Positions 24,887 through 34,674 are shown, counted from the stretch's first letter. The stretch: DNA of 64,000 nt from Streptomyces roseoverticillatus (GCF_000719265.1 NZ_JOFL01000014.1:76814-140813), one strand, 5' to 3'. Numbers and translations are program-made. Notes: generated by a model not told the origin, from the letters alone.

Positions 24887-25407
24887 GGCCGCACCGCCTC
24901 GGCCAGCTGATCGAGGCGGGCAGCGGTGATTTCCAGCCACCGCAGGTCGGCCTCCAGATGGAAGAGGGCGTGGTCGCAGATCAGCTGGTCCGCGAGGTCG
25001 CCGCTCACCTTGCGCCGGGTGAGCTCGCGCATCAGCCGCAGGTGCTCGGTGCGCTGGGCGTCCAGCAGGGAGTCCGCGTCACGCCCGGTCAGCAGGGCCA
25101 CGACGACCTTCGTGTAGAGGACGGACTGCAGGTACGGCTCGGGCTTCTCGGGCTCGGCGAGCCAGCGCCCCACGTCCGTGATGCCGGCGTCGGTGATGGC
25201 GTAGCGCTTGCGTTCGGGACCGTCGCCGTGCTCGATCCCGTCGACCTCCACGAGGCCGTTCTTCAGGAGGCGCGACATGGTCGCGTACACCTGGCCGTAG
25301 TGGAGCGGCCGGTCGTGGCCGAAGCGGGCGTCGAAGGCGCGCTTGAGGTCGTAGCCGTGGCACGGGCCGGACTCCAGGAGCGCGAGCAGAGTGTGACCGA
25401 TGGACAT
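24883..25407 (-). CDS. PadR family transcriptional regulator
   Basis: 174 residues. N-terminal winged HTH MSIGHTLLALLESGPCHGYDLKRAFDARFG with the PadR-type wing LHYGQVYATMSRLLKNGLVEVDGIEHGDGPERKRYAIT, then a C-terminal helical dimerisation part (VSN1-like acidic and Arg-rich helices). ATG at 25407 is the conserved start; the upstream in-frame segment to 25506 is the operator. First gene of a PadR-ATPase-permease operon, a common self-regulated resistance module in Streptomyces. The large nested palindrome just upstream is its likely binding site. Confidence 0.9.
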   Translation of the reverse strand: MSIGHTLLALLESGPCHGYDLKRAFDARFGHDRPLHYGQVYATMSRLLKNGLVEVDGIEHGDGPERKRYAITDAGITDVGRWLAEPEKPEPYLQSVLYTKVVVALLTGRDADSLLDAQRTEHLRLMRELTRRKVSGDLADQLICDHALFHLEADLRWLEITAARLDQLAEAVRP

Positions 25408-25415
25408 GCCGGGGA

Positions 25416-25460
25416 CTGTACACCGTGGGTATACATCGCGTGTATACCCATGATGTACAG
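25416..25460. promoter_or_regulatory. nested double dyad operator of the padR operon
   Basis: Perfect 45-bp symmetry around 25438: CTGTACA, 3-bp spacer, TGGGTATACA, TCGCG centre, TGTATACCCA, 3-bp spacer, TGTACAG. The nested TATAC and TGTACA elements suggest two stacked repressor dimers. It begins nine bases upstream of the padR start codon. Confidence 0.8.
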
Positions 25461-25645
25461 ATGGCGTGATCTTGATAGAACCGGCGCCCTGTACGGTTTC
25501 CCGCACTGCGCCGCGCCCGGTTCCCGCCAGCCGGGGTGCTGTATGTCACGTGCCCCAAAGCCTTGATCAATGGGCGTTTGGTGACAGTTGCGGTGTTAGC
25601 TTCATGAGCTGGGTTGGGGGCGGAAAGACTGGAGCTACGGGAGAG

Positions 25646-27919
25646 ATGGGCCGAGCGGACGCGCGACGGGCGCAGAAGAGCACCCGCACAGCAAAGGGCA
25701 AGAAGCCCAAGAAACCTGGGAAGAGCGGCATACGCCGCTTCTTCACGTGGAAGAAGCTGCTCGCCTACTTCGTGGCGCTCATCGCTCTCGGGGCGGGGGC
25801 CTGCGTGGCGCTCTACATGTACGTGGACGTCCCCAAGGGCAACAGTCAGGCCAAGCTGCAGAGCAACGTCTTCAAGGACGCCGACGGCAAGATCATTGCC
25901 CGTAGCGGCGACGTCAACCGCCAAGAGGTGGACCTCAACAAGATCCCGCTCGACGTCCAGCACGCCGTCGTCGCCGCCGAGAACAAGAACTTCTACACGG
26001 ACCCCGGCGTCGACGTCTTCGGCACCGCCCGAGGCGTCCTCAACACCCTCATGGGCCGTGGCAAGCAGGGTGGTTCGACCATCACCCAGCAGTACGTGAA
26101 GAACTACTACCTGGATCAGCGCCAGACCGTCACCCGCAAGGTGAAGGAACTGGTCATCTCCCTCAAGGTGCAGAAGGAGAAGTCCAAGGACGAGATCCTC
26201 GCGGGCTACCTCAACACCAGCTTCTACGGCCGCGGCGCCTACGGCCTCCAGGCCGCCTCCCGCGCGTACTACAACAAGGACGTCGACAAGCTCACCCTGG
26301 AGGAGGGCGCCTACCTCGCGGCGCTGCTCCAGGCCCCCAGCCAGTACGACTGGTCGGTGGCCACCCCGGCGGGCAAGGAGAACGCCAAGGCCCGCTGGAA
26401 CTACGTCCTGGACAAGATGGTCGAGCAGAAGTGGCTCGACAAGGACAAGCGCGCCACGATGCAGTTCAAGGAGCCCGGCAAGCCGCCGGCCCCGAAGGGC
26501 CTCACCGGCCAGAACGGCTATCTGGTCGAGGCCGCCAAGGCCGAGATGCGCAAGAAGCTCGTCAAGGACGGCCGCCCCGAGAGCGACCTCGACGCCGGCG
26601 GCTGGACGATCACCCTCAGCGTCGACAACAAGAAGCAGAAGGCCCTGGAGAAGGCCGTCAAGGACAAGCTCCTCGACGACCTCGACCCCAAGGCCCGCGC
26701 GGTCGACAAGAACGTCCAGGTCGGCGCAGCCTCCGTGGACCCGAAGACCGGCAAGGTCGTCGCCCTCTACGGCGGCACCGACGCCCTCCAGCACTGGACG
26801 AACAACGCCACCCGCGAGGACTACCAGGTCGCCTCGACCTTCAAGCCGCTGATCTTCGCGTCGGCGCTGGAGAACAAGTCCACCACCCAGAACAAGGTGC
26901 GCATCAACGCGGGCACCCTCTACGACTCCACCTCCGAGCGCCCGGTCACCGGCACCGAGGAGCACTTCGCCCCGGAGAACGAGGACGGCTACGCGCACGG
27001 CATGATCCCCGTGCAGAAGGCCATGAACGACTCGGTCAACTCCGTCTTCGCGCAGATGGCCATCGACGTCGGCCTGCCCGAGGTCAAGAAGACCGCCGTC
27101 GACATGGGCATGAACGGCAAGGTCAAGGACTTCGTGGAGAAGCCCGCCATGTCGCTCGGCTCCATGGGCAACAGCCCGCTGCACATGGCCGGCGTCTACG
27201 CGACCCTCGCCCACCACGGCAAGAAGGTCACGCCCTCGATCATCAAGTCGGCCTCGCAGAACGGCAAGGACCTGTCGCTCGACAACCCGATCGGCGGCGA
27301 CGCGATCTCGCGCAACACCGCCGACGGCGTCACCACCGTCCTCAAGGGCGTGGTCGACGACGGTACGGCCTCCGTCGTGCAGAGCGTCGGCCGCCAGGTC
27401 GCGGGCAAGACCGGCACCTCCGACGACAACAAGTCCGCCTGGTTCACCGGCTACACCCCCGACCTGGTCACCGCCATCGGCCTGTTCGGCGAGGGCGAGG
27501 GCGGCAAGCAGGTCACCCTCAAGGGCACCGGCGGCAACGGCCGCGTCAACGGTGGTACGTACCCGGCGAAGATCTGGGCGGCCTACACCGCGGACGCGCT
27601 CCAGGGCTCGGACGCCGAGGAGTTCGACCTCGACACGGACATGAGCACGACGGTCCCGGCGATCCCCGGCCCGCCCGCCTCGTCCAGCCCCTCCGCGCCC
27701 GCCTCGCACAGCCCGTCGCCGTCGCCCTCGCGGCCCTCGCAGTCGCCGTCGGCCTCGTCCTCGCGGACCCCGTCCCGCGGCCCGTCGTCGGCGCCCCCGT
27801 CCTCGCGGCCGCCGGTTCCGCCGGTCACCCCGAGCAGCAAGCCGCCGAGCCCGCCGGTCCCGCCGACCGGCGGCGGCGGACTGGAGCCCAACGGGAGCCG
27901 TGAGCCGATCCGGAACTGA
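25646..27919 (+). CDS. class A penicillin-binding protein (transglycosylase/transpeptidase)
   Basis: 757 residues. A Lys/Arg-rich cytoplasmic head and one membrane helix (LLAYFVALIALGAGACVALYM) are followed by a GT51 glycosyltransferase with catalytic Glu in VVAAENKNFYTDPGVD and GGSTITQQYVKNYYL. The transpeptidase domain has its SxxK Ser in VASTFKPL, SxN in NDSVNSVF and KTG in VAGKTGTSDDNKSAW. The last 90 residues are Ser/Pro-rich, ending in a Gly-rich tail, with no PASTA repeat. ATG at 25646 has GGGAG five bases upstream; the ATG at 25604 lacks a site. It polymerises and cross-links peptidoglycan outside the membrane. The two kinases downstream follow a terminator, so no operon is implied. 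Confidence 0.93.
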   Translation: MGRADARRAQKSTRTAKGKKPKKPGKSGIRRFFTWKKLLAYFVALIALGAGACVALYMYVDVPKGNSQAKLQSNVFKDADGKIIARSGDVNRQEVDLNKIPLDVQHAVVAAENKNFYTDPGVDVFGTARGVLNTLMGRGKQGGSTITQQYVKNYYLDQRQTVTRKVKELVISLKVQKEKSKDEILAGYLNTSFYGRGAYGLQAASRAYYNKDVDKLTLEEGAYLAALLQAPSQYDWSVATPAGKENAKARWNYVLDKMVEQKWLDKDKRATMQFKEPGKPPAPKGLTGQNGYLVEAAKAEMRKKLVKDGRPESDLDAGGWTITLSVDNKKQKALEKAVKDKLLDDLDPKARAVDKNVQVGAASVDPKTGKVVALYGGTDALQHWTNNATREDYQVASTFKPLIFASALENKSTTQNKVRINAGTLYDSTSERPVTGTEEHFAPENEDGYAHGMIPVQKAMNDSVNSVFAQMAIDVGLPEVKKTAVDMGMNGKVKDFVEKPAMSLGSMGNSPLHMAGVYATLAHHGKKVTPSIIKSASQNGKDLSLDNPIGGDAISRNTADGVTTVLKGVVDDGTASVVQSVGRQVAGKTGTSDDNKSAWFTGYTPDLVTAIGLFGEGEGGKQVTLKGTGGNGRVNGGTYPAKIWAAYTADALQGSDAEEFDLDTDMSTTVPAIPGPPASSSPSAPASHSPSPSPSRPSQSPSASSSRTPSRGPSSAPPSSRPPVPPVTPSSKPPSPPVPPTGGGGLEPNGSREPIRN

Positions 27920-27938
27920 GGTTCTGTCAGCCACCCGG

Positions 27939-27978
27939 CCCCGGCCGCTCACCCTCTGTGTAGGGTGAGCGGCCGGGG
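27939..27978 (+). terminator. terminator of the PBP gene
   Basis: 17-bp perfect stem (27939-27955 with 27962-27978), 6-nt loop, then TTT. Confidence 0.85.
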
Positions 27979-28021
27979 TTTCTGGTACCTCGGTACCTGA
28001 GTTGTCCGGGGGGACTCGAGC

Positions 28022-30682
28022 ATGGCCGCGCTGGAACCGCTGCGGGAAACGACGCCGTCGCGGATCGGACCCTACGAGCTTCTCGCACGGCTCGGCTCCG
28101 GCGGCATGGGCGAGGTCCACCTCGCCCGCGGCCCCGAAGGCACGGTCGCCCTCAAGACCGTCCGCGCCGCCCTCGCCGGCGAGCCCGGCTTCCGCGCCCG
28201 GTTCCGGCGCGAGATTGCCGTCGCCCGCTCCGTCGACAGCCCCCACGTCGCCCGGCTGACCGGCGGCGACGCCGACGCCGACCCGCCGTGGCTCGCCACC
28301 GAGTACGTGCCCGGGCCCACGCTCGCCGAAGCCGTACGCCTCGCCGGGCCCCTCCCCGCCGCGACCGTCCTTGCGCTCGGCGCCCACCTCGTACGGGCCC
28401 TCCACGCCGTCCACGCCGCGCCCGCGCTCCACCGCGACCTCAAGCCCGGCAACGTCCTGCTCGCCGCCGACGGCCCCCGGCTCATCGACTTCGGCGTCGC
28501 CCGCGCCCCCGACGCCACCACCCTCACCGGCACCGGGCTGATGGTCGGCACGCCCGGCTTCATGTCCCCCGAGCACCTCAGGGGCGGCCGGCACGTCGTC
28601 GCCGCCTCCGACGTCTTCTGCCTCGCCTCCGTGCTCTGCTACGCCGCGACCGGCGAGGACCCCTTCGGCGACGGGCCCCTCGCCGCCGTCCTCCACCGCG
28701 TCTCGCAGGCGAAGGCCGACCTGTCGTCCGTCCCGGACCCCCTCCGCGGCATCCTCGCGGACTGCCTCCGCCCCGACCCCGCCGAACGCCCCGGTACGGA
28801 CGCGCTGACGGCACGCTTCGGCACGCCGCGCGAGGGCGCGTTCGGCTGGCCGCCGGCGATCCGGGACCGCATCGCGAGCGACCGCGCGGCGGCGGAGTTC
28901 GCGACGGTGCGGGGACGGCTTGTGGCGGCGCGGTGCGATCCCCCTGCGGGGGCCGCGGCTGTGCCGGCGCTTTCCTTCCGCCGCGACGGCGATCAGCCTC
29001 CTGCGGCGTTTTCGGCGGTGCCGGACGGGCCTGAGGCGGGTACGGCACCGCCGGGCTCCGCCGCGGGGGTTGAGCGCCGTGGCGGCGGGCTTGAGGGGGC
29101 GGACCTTGCAGGACCGGCGCCGGCGCCTTCCTTCCGCCGCGACGGCGATCAGCCCCTGGCGGGGTATCCGGCGGCGCCGGAATCGCCTCGGGGCTCGGCC
29201 CTGCCGTCCTCCGCGCACGATCTGCCGACGATGGGCGCCCCGCACCCCCGTGCGGTCCAGGCGTCGCCCCCGCGCCGCCCCCGTACCGCGGTCAAGCTCG
29301 GCCTTGCCGGGCTCGCCGCCTGCGCCGTCGGTGCCGCGGTCGTTTTCGGGGTCTATCAGGGCACCCGCCACGACGACGGCGATGCCGGCAAAAAGCCGGA
29401 GGCCGCCACGGCCGGCGAGGCCCCCGCCACCGGGTCGGACGGCGTCGACGAGAACGGCGGCCCCGACAGGGCGGGCACGCTCCCGGGGCCGGGCGCCGCC
29501 GCCCGCCCCGCGGGCTGGCACGCGTGGTCCGGCAAGCTGTCCAAGGGCCCGCTCGGCTGCGCCGCCGACGCCACCGCCCTCGTCTGCCAGCTCGTGGACG
29601 GCTCCTACGAGGCCGTCGCGGTCAAGGACGGCAAGCAGCTCTGGCGGTACGACCCCGTCGAGAGGCCGGAGGAGACCGGGGCCACGGCCATGATCAGCCC
29701 CACCGGCCTGTTCATGATTCCCGGCGGCGGCCTGCCGCCCGCGGTCCGCTCCGGCACGGCCGTCGTCGCCGCCGGGGGCAGGATCCAGGCCCGGGACGTG
29801 GCGAGCGGCAAGGTGCGCTGGGAGCAGAAGCCCGAGGGCGGCGAGTCCTTCAAGGGCGAGCCCCTCGTCGTGGACGGCCGTGCCTTCGTCGGCGTCAACG
29901 TCGCCGGCCAGGGCTACGACCTGCATGCCTACGACCTCTCCGACGGCCGCGAGCTGTGGCACAAGCGCCTCGCCAGCGTGCAGCTCGCCCGCGCCTTCCA
30001 GCAGGCCTTCGCACCCGTGGCCGCCAAGGACGGGATCGTCTACGCGCGCTCCGAGCGCGGCGTGAGCGCCTACGACGCGGCGACCGGCGCCGAGCGGGGC
30101 GAGACGGAGCCCGTCGCGAACGGCTGCGGCGAGATCCTCGTCCAGGGCGGCTCCGTGCTGTGCGGCGAGCGCAGCGGCGACCGCGGCGGCGAACACCTGA
30201 CCATGCACCGGTTCGACGCCCGCACCCTCGCCCCGGGCACGGACATGCCCCTGACGGGTGTCAGGAGCGTGAACGCCCCGCACATCACGGCGGTGAACGA
30301 CAAGGTGTTCGTCGGGACGGACAGCAAGGGCCCGGCAGTGGTCGTCATCGACCGCACGGGCACCGCCCCGACGGCGTTCCGCCCGGTCCCGGTATCGCCG
30401 GGGCTCTCCCCCAACCTGCTGGTGTCCACGCCGCTGATCGTGGGCGACCAGGTGCTGTACGCCTCCAACGACGCCCTCCACCGGATGCCCCTGGCCGGCG
30501 GGAAGGTGCTCAGGACGCTGGTCGAGGGCGCCCCCGGCGACCGCACGGAGCCCGCCTACGACAAGAAGAACGGCATCGACATCGCCAAGTCCGTCCGGGC
30601 TCCCATCGCCCTGCCTGCCGGCGGCGTCGTCCACATCGTCTACGACCAGGGCGCCATCCGCTCGGTCGAGCTGCCGCACTAG
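28022..30682 (+). CDS. Ser/Thr protein kinase with PQQ-type sensor domain (first of a tandem pair)
   Basis: 886 residues. The kinase domain (about 15-270) has the P-loop LGSGGMGEVHLA, ATP Lys in VALKTV, catalytic loop HRDLKPGNVLL, DFG in LIDFGVA and activation loop GTPGFMSPEH. A Pro/Ala-rich juxtamembrane linker (about 300-425) contains the phrase SFRRDGDQP twice, produced by a repeated 36-bp DNA segment (28963-28998 and 29119-29154). One membrane helix (LGLAGLAACAVGAAVVFGVYQ) leads to an extracellular beta-propeller of PQQ-like repeats (LWRYDPVE, VRWEQKPEGG, LWHKRLAS). It senses something outside and phosphorylates cytoplasmic proteins. Nine bases separate it from its paralogue. Confidence 0.9.
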   Translation: MAALEPLRETTPSRIGPYELLARLGSGGMGEVHLARGPEGTVALKTVRAALAGEPGFRARFRREIAVARSVDSPHVARLTGGDADADPPWLATEYVPGPTLAEAVRLAGPLPAATVLALGAHLVRALHAVHAAPALHRDLKPGNVLLAADGPRLIDFGVARAPDATTLTGTGLMVGTPGFMSPEHLRGGRHVVAASDVFCLASVLCYAATGEDPFGDGPLAAVLHRVSQAKADLSSVPDPLRGILADCLRPDPAERPGTDALTARFGTPREGAFGWPPAIRDRIASDRAAAEFATVRGRLVAARCDPPAGAAAVPALSFRRDGDQPPAAFSAVPDGPEAGTAPPGSAAGVERRGGGLEGADLAGPAPAPSFRRDGDQPLAGYPAAPESPRGSALPSSAHDLPTMGAPHPRAVQASPPRRPRTAVKLGLAGLAACAVGAAVVFGVYQGTRHDDGDAGKKPEAATAGEAPATGSDGVDENGGPDRAGTLPGPGAAARPAGWHAWSGKLSKGPLGCAADATALVCQLVDGSYEAVAVKDGKQLWRYDPVERPEETGATAMISPTGLFMIPGGGLPPAVRSGTAVVAAGGRIQARDVASGKVRWEQKPEGGESFKGEPLVVDGRAFVGVNVAGQGYDLHAYDLSDGRELWHKRLASVQLARAFQQAFAPVAAKDGIVYARSERGVSAYDAATGAERGETEPVANGCGEILVQGGSVLCGERSGDRGGEHLTMHRFDARTLAPGTDMPLTGVRSVNAPHITAVNDKVFVGTDSKGPAVVVIDRTGTAPTAFRPVPVSPGLSPNLLVSTPLIVGDQVLYASNDALHRMPLAGGKVLRTLVEGAPGDRTEPAYDKKNGIDIAKSVRAPIALPAGGVVHIVYDQGAIRSVELPH
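28963..29154. repeat. 36-bp direct repeat inside the first kinase gene
   Basis: Copies at 28963-28998 and 29119-29154 match at 35 of 36 positions. Both are inverted members of the dispersed GC-rich repeat family described in the findings, inserted in frame in the linker. Confidence 0.7.
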
Positions 30683-30691
30683 GGGAGCACC

Positions 30692-33010
30692 GTGCTGGAA
30701 CCACTCACCGGGCCGCCGCGCACGGCGGGCCCGTACCGCCTGCTGGGCATGCTGGGCGCGGGCGGTATGGGCGAGGTGTACCTCGCGCGCCGCACGGACG
30801 GCGCCGCCGCCTCCTCGCTCGTCGCCGTCAAGACGGTCCGTCAGGACCTCGATCTGACGGCGGAGTTCCGGACCCGCTTCCGCCGGGAGATCGAGGCCGC
30901 ACGGGCCGTCCGCAGCCCCTACGCGGCCGCTCTCGTGGACGGCGATGCCGACGCCGCCCTGCCCTGGCTCGCGACCGAGTACGTCGCTGGCCCCTCGCTG
31001 GCCGAGGCCGTCGCCCGGACGGGCCCGATGCCCGCCGGCGCCGTGCGCGCCCTGGGCGCCGGCCTCGCGCGGGCGCTGGCCGACGTGCACGCCGCCCGCG
31101 TCCTGCACCGCGACCTCAAGCCGGGCAACGTCCTGCTCGCCGCGGACGGCCCCCGGCTCATCGACTTCGGCATCGCCCAGGCCTTCGACGCCACGGCCCT
31201 GACCACCACGGGGCTCATCGTCGGCACGCCGGGCTTCATGGCACCCGAACACCTCGAAGGCAGCCGCGCGGTGGTCGCCGCGACCGACGTCTTCTGCCTC
31301 GGCGCCGTGCTGTGCTTCGCCGCGACGGGCCGCGGCCCGTTCGACGACGACGAGCTCGGCGCCGTCGTCTACCGCATCTCGCGCGCCGAGGCCGACCCGG
31401 CCGTGCTCGCGGCCCTCCCCGGCGGCCTGCGCGAAACCGTCACCGCCTGCCTCGCCCTCGCCCCCGCCGACCGCCCCACTCCGCAGGAGCTGATCGGACG
31501 GCTGTCCGGCGAGCCCTGCGCGTGGCCGGACGGCGTACGGGCCCTGATCGCCGGACACGAGGCGGCGGCCGCAGCCGTACGGGCCGAGGCGGGTTCGGCA
31601 CCGCCGGACGCCGCCGTTGCGGCTGATCGCCGCGGCGGCGGAGGAGCCGGGGCCGGCCCCGCGTCCGCGGGGGCCGCGGCCTCCGCGCCGCAGCGGCCCG
31701 CGCACCCGCCGGCCGTCCCGCACGCCCCCACCCAGCTGGGGTACGCCCCCGCCGCGCCCGCGCAGCCCGCCCCGCGGCGCTCACGCCGCAAGGCCCTGCT
31801 GGCGGGTGCGGCCGCGTTCCTGGCCGCCGCGGCGATCGGGGCGGCCGTGGCGTTTCCGCAGCTCACCGGGGGTAAGGGCGCTCCCGGGGACGCGGCGGCG
31901 GCAGAGGCCGCCCCGGCCGCGTCCGGCGCGAAGGCCGCGCGCGTCGTCCTTCCCTACGGCAACGCCGGGCACAGCGGCGAGTTCGGCCGGGCCGCGCAGG
32001 ACCGGTCGGCCCGGCCGGCCGGGTGGGCGCCGTGGAACACCCGGCTGGACGTGGGGGCGACCGCCTGCGCCCTCAGCGGTCCCGTCCTGGTCTGCGGCAC
32101 CGCCGCCGGCGGCGCCGCTGGGCTGGACGCGGCGACGGGCAAGCGGCTGTGGAGCATCCCTGCCGAGGGAGGGGCGAAGGCCGCGGTGCCCGCCCCCGCC
32201 GTCGCCGACGGCGTCGCGTACGTTCCTCAGGGCCGCGGCATCACCGCCGTCGACCCCGCCGGCGGACGGCCGCGCTGGTCGATCGCGGCACCGGCCGGCA
32301 CCTTCCTCAGCATGATGGAGCTGTCCGGCGGCGTCCTCTACGCCGTCTGGAGCGCCGACGGCGACGAGCCCGGCACCCGCATGACGGCCCACCGCGCCGA
32401 CGCCGGCCACCAGCAGCTGTGGCAGACGGAGCAGAAGACCGACCTCGGGGGCAGCCTGCTCGTGCACGGCGACAGGCTCTACCTGTCGTCGACCACCACC
32501 ACGTACGCCTTCGGCACCCGCGACGGGAAGGAAGCCGCCCGCCGCCCGCGCCTCATGTGCGCCATGTCCCTCGCGTACAAGGACGCCCTGCTGTGCGCCC
32601 TCAACGGCGACCTCGGGGTGAAGGTCCTCGACGCGCGCACCCTGGAGCCGCGTACGGTGCTGGCCCCCGATGTCCGCGTCGCCGCGCCCCCTGTGGTCGG
32701 GGACCGCGGTGTGCTCGTCGTCCAGGGCGACCGGGAACTCGCCGGCTACGACTTCGCCTCCGGGGAGCGGCTGTGGGCCGACGCCTTCAAGGACAGTCTG
32801 CCGGTGCTCGGCGGAGACCGCGCCCTGATCGTCACGGACGACCAGCTCTACGCGTACGGTCTCGACCGCGGGGCGCAGCTCGGGCAGGGCAAGAGGTACG
32901 GCGGCCACGACTGGTCGAAGGCCCGGCGGGTGCCGCAGGCCCTGGCCGTGGGGCAGGCGGTCTTCCTGGCCTACCCCGACGGCACGGTCATCTCCGGCTA
33001 CGCCCCCTGA
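30692..33010 (+). CDS. Ser/Thr protein kinase with PQQ-type sensor domain (second of a tandem pair)
   Basis: 772 residues with the same layout as its upstream neighbour: P-loop LGAGGMGEVYLA, Lys in VAVKTVRQD, catalytic loop HRDLKPGNVLL, LIDFGIAQ and GTPGFMAPEHLEG. A shorter Pro/Ala-rich linker leads to a membrane helix (ALLAGAAAFLAAAAIGAAVAFP) and an extracellular PQQ propeller (LWSIPAEGG, PRWSIAAP, QLWQTEQK). GTG at 30692 follows GGGGAG. The kinase halves are much more alike than the propellers, so the pair looks like a tandem duplication with divergence of the sensor. The linker carries one copy of the dispersed repeat (31592-31641). It probably forms an operon with the first kinase. Confidence 0.9.
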   Translation: MLEPLTGPPRTAGPYRLLGMLGAGGMGEVYLARRTDGAAASSLVAVKTVRQDLDLTAEFRTRFRREIEAARAVRSPYAAALVDGDADAALPWLATEYVAGPSLAEAVARTGPMPAGAVRALGAGLARALADVHAARVLHRDLKPGNVLLAADGPRLIDFGIAQAFDATALTTTGLIVGTPGFMAPEHLEGSRAVVAATDVFCLGAVLCFAATGRGPFDDDELGAVVYRISRAEADPAVLAALPGGLRETVTACLALAPADRPTPQELIGRLSGEPCAWPDGVRALIAGHEAAAAAVRAEAGSAPPDAAVAADRRGGGGAGAGPASAGAAASAPQRPAHPPAVPHAPTQLGYAPAAPAQPAPRRSRRKALLAGAAAFLAAAAIGAAVAFPQLTGGKGAPGDAAAAEAAPAASGAKAARVVLPYGNAGHSGEFGRAAQDRSARPAGWAPWNTRLDVGATACALSGPVLVCGTAAGGAAGLDAATGKRLWSIPAEGGAKAAVPAPAVADGVAYVPQGRGITAVDPAGGRPRWSIAAPAGTFLSMMELSGGVLYAVWSADGDEPGTRMTAHRADAGHQQLWQTEQKTDLGGSLLVHGDRLYLSSTTTTYAFGTRDGKEAARRPRLMCAMSLAYKDALLCALNGDLGVKVLDARTLEPRTVLAPDVRVAAPPVVGDRGVLVVQGDRELAGYDFASGERLWADAFKDSLPVLGGDRALIVTDDQLYAYGLDRGAQLGQGKRYGGHDWSKARRVPQALAVGQAVFLAYPDGTVISGYAP

Positions 33011-33026
33011 CCCGCGGCCGGCCCGG

Positions 33027-34490
33027 TCAGCCGCCGTTGACCTTGGTGGCGATGCGGTCGCCGACCTCCTTGTCGATGTTGCGCCAGTACTGCAGGGCCC
33101 GTTCCTGCACCGGCTTGCTGACGCCGTTGCTGACATGGCCGGCGACGTTGGAGACGAGGCGGTCGCGCGCGGCGTCGTCGAGGACCTTGCGGACCATCGT
33201 GCCCGGCTGGCCCCAGTCGTCGTCCTCGCGGTGCAGCTTGTACGCCTCGCGGACCATCTCGCCCGCCGCGTACCAGCCGGCGACGTCGCCGAAGCGCTGG
33301 GTGTCGGCCGCCGGGCCGCCGTAGGAGTTGGGGGCGTACGGGCGGGCGACGTTCGCCGGTTCGTAGCGCATCGGGCCGTCCTTCGCGTACGAGCGGACGG
33401 ACGAGCGGGCGCGGTTCGGCGGGAGCTGGGTGTAGTTCGGGCCGATGCGGTAGCGGTGCGTGTCCGGGTAGGAGAAGAGCCGGCCCAGCAGCATCTTGTC
33501 GGGCGACGGGCCGATGCCCGGCACCAGGTTCGACGGCTCGAAGGCGGCCTGCTCGATGTGGACGAAGAAATCGTCGGGGTTGCGGTCGAGCGTCATCCGG
33601 CCGACCTCGATCAGCGGGTAGTCGCCGTGCGGCCACACCTTGGTGAGGTCGAAGGGGTTGAAGCGGTAGTTCGGGGCGTCGTCGAACGGCATCACCTGGA
33701 CGTACATCGTCCACGTCGGGGCGTTGCCGGCCTTGATCGCGTCGAAGAGGTCGCGCCGGTGGAAGTCGGCGTCCTCGGCCGCCATCCGGTCGGCCTCCGC
33801 CTGGGTGAAGAACTCGATGCCCTGGTCCGTCTTGACGTGGTACTTGATCCAGAACCTCTCGCCGCCGCCGTTGACCCACAGATAGGTGTGCGAGCCGTAG
33901 CCGTTCATGTGCCGCCAGGTGCGCGGGACGCCGCGGTCGCCCATCAGCCACGTGACCATGTGGGCGGACTCGGGGGAGAGGGTCCAGAAGTCCCACTGCA
34001 TGTCGTTGTCGCGGAGGCCGTTGTCGGGGCGGCGCTTCTGCGAGCGGATGAAGTCCTGGAACTTCTGCGGGTCGCGGACGAAGAAGACCGGGGTGTTGTT
34101 GCCGACCAGGTCGTAGTTGCCGTGCTCGGTGTAGAACTTCAGGGCGAAGCCGCGCGGGTCGCGCCAGGTGTCGGGGCTGCCCTGCTCGCCCGCGACCGTG
34201 GAGAAGCGGGCCAGCATCTCCGTGCTGCGGCCCGGCTGGAAGAGGTCCGCCTTGGTGTACTGGCTGACGTCGTTGGTCACACGGAAGGTGCCGTACGCGC
34301 CGCCGCCCTTGGCGTGGACCACCCGTTCGGGGACCCGCTCCCGGTTGAACTGGGCCATCTTCTCGATCAGATAGTGATCCTGGAGCAGGATGGGGCCGGT
34401 GTCACCGATGGTGAGCGAGTGCTCGTCGCTCTCGACGGGGATGCCGACGTTGTTCGTGGTGTACGGGGTCTGCTGCGCCGAATCGGTCAT
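33027..34490 (-). CDS. katA: heme catalase (monofunctional, small-subunit clade)
   Basis: 487 residues. Distal His is in [14 protein letters not shown], Asn in [14 protein letters not shown], and proximal Tyr in [20 protein letters not shown]. Length and the NADPH-region residues fit clade III catalases of about 490 residues, such as the vegetative catalase CatA of Streptomyces. It disproportionates hydrogen peroxide in the cytoplasm. ATG at 34490 has GGGAGG at the right distance; the extra 22 residues upstream are not part of the family. No regulator gene is adjacent; a 15-bp dyad at 34587-34601 may be the operator. Tail to tail with the second kinase (16-bp gap). Confidence 0.94.
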   Translation of the reverse strand: MTDSAQQTPYTTNNVGIPVESDEHSLTIGDTGPILLQDHYLIEKMAQFNRERVPERVVHAKGGGAYGTFRVTNDVSQYTKADLFQPGRSTEMLARFSTVAGEQGSPDTWRDPRGFALKFYTEHGNYDLVGNNTPVFFVRDPQKFQDFIRSQKRRPDNGLRDNDMQWDFWTLSPESAHMVTWLMGDRGVPRTWRHMNGYGSHTYLWVNGGGERFWIKYHVKTDQGIEFFTQAEADRMAAEDADFHRRDLFDAIKAGNAPTWTMYVQVMPFDDAPNYRFNPFDLTKVWPHGDYPLIEVGRMTLDRNPDDFFVHIEQAAFEPSNLVPGIGPSPDKMLLGRLFSYPDTHRYRIGPNYTQLPPNRARSSVRSYAKDGPMRYEPANVARPYAPNSYGGPAADTQRFGDVAGWYAAGEMVREAYKLHREDDDWGQPGTMVRKVLDDAARDRLVSNVAGHVSNGVSKPVQERALQYWRNIDKEVGDRIATKVNGG

Positions 34491-34560
34491 GGGACGCCTC
34501 CCGGTACGGGGATGGTGAGGGCGCGCGGCAGTGCTGCCCTCCACCTCGCCAGTCAACTCC

Positions 34561-34601
34561 GCCGACGTGATGTCGGCAACAGCAGTCTGGACACTGTCCA
34601 G
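34561..34601. promoter_or_regulatory. dyads upstream of the catalase gene
   Basis: CTGGACA-C-TGTCCAG (34587-34601) is a perfect 7-bp inverted repeat about 97 bp upstream of the start codon, and GCCGAC / GTCGGC (34561-34577) lies closer. A Fur-type repressor such as CatR controls the homologous gene in S. coelicolor (established knowledge), but I cannot match this site to its box. Confidence 0.45.
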
Positions 34602-34674
34602 AATTCCACCGCGTACGGGTGAAACGGGCGTGCGCCGGATTTCGGCCGGAGGTCCGGGGGGTGTCCCCCGGGAA

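Noticed and set aside
25079..31723. 2214-codon open frame on the minus strand across the PBP and kinase genes
   Set aside because: Antisense to three well-supported genes and rich in Arg/Gly/Val, the usual product of reading GC-rich codons from the opposite strand.
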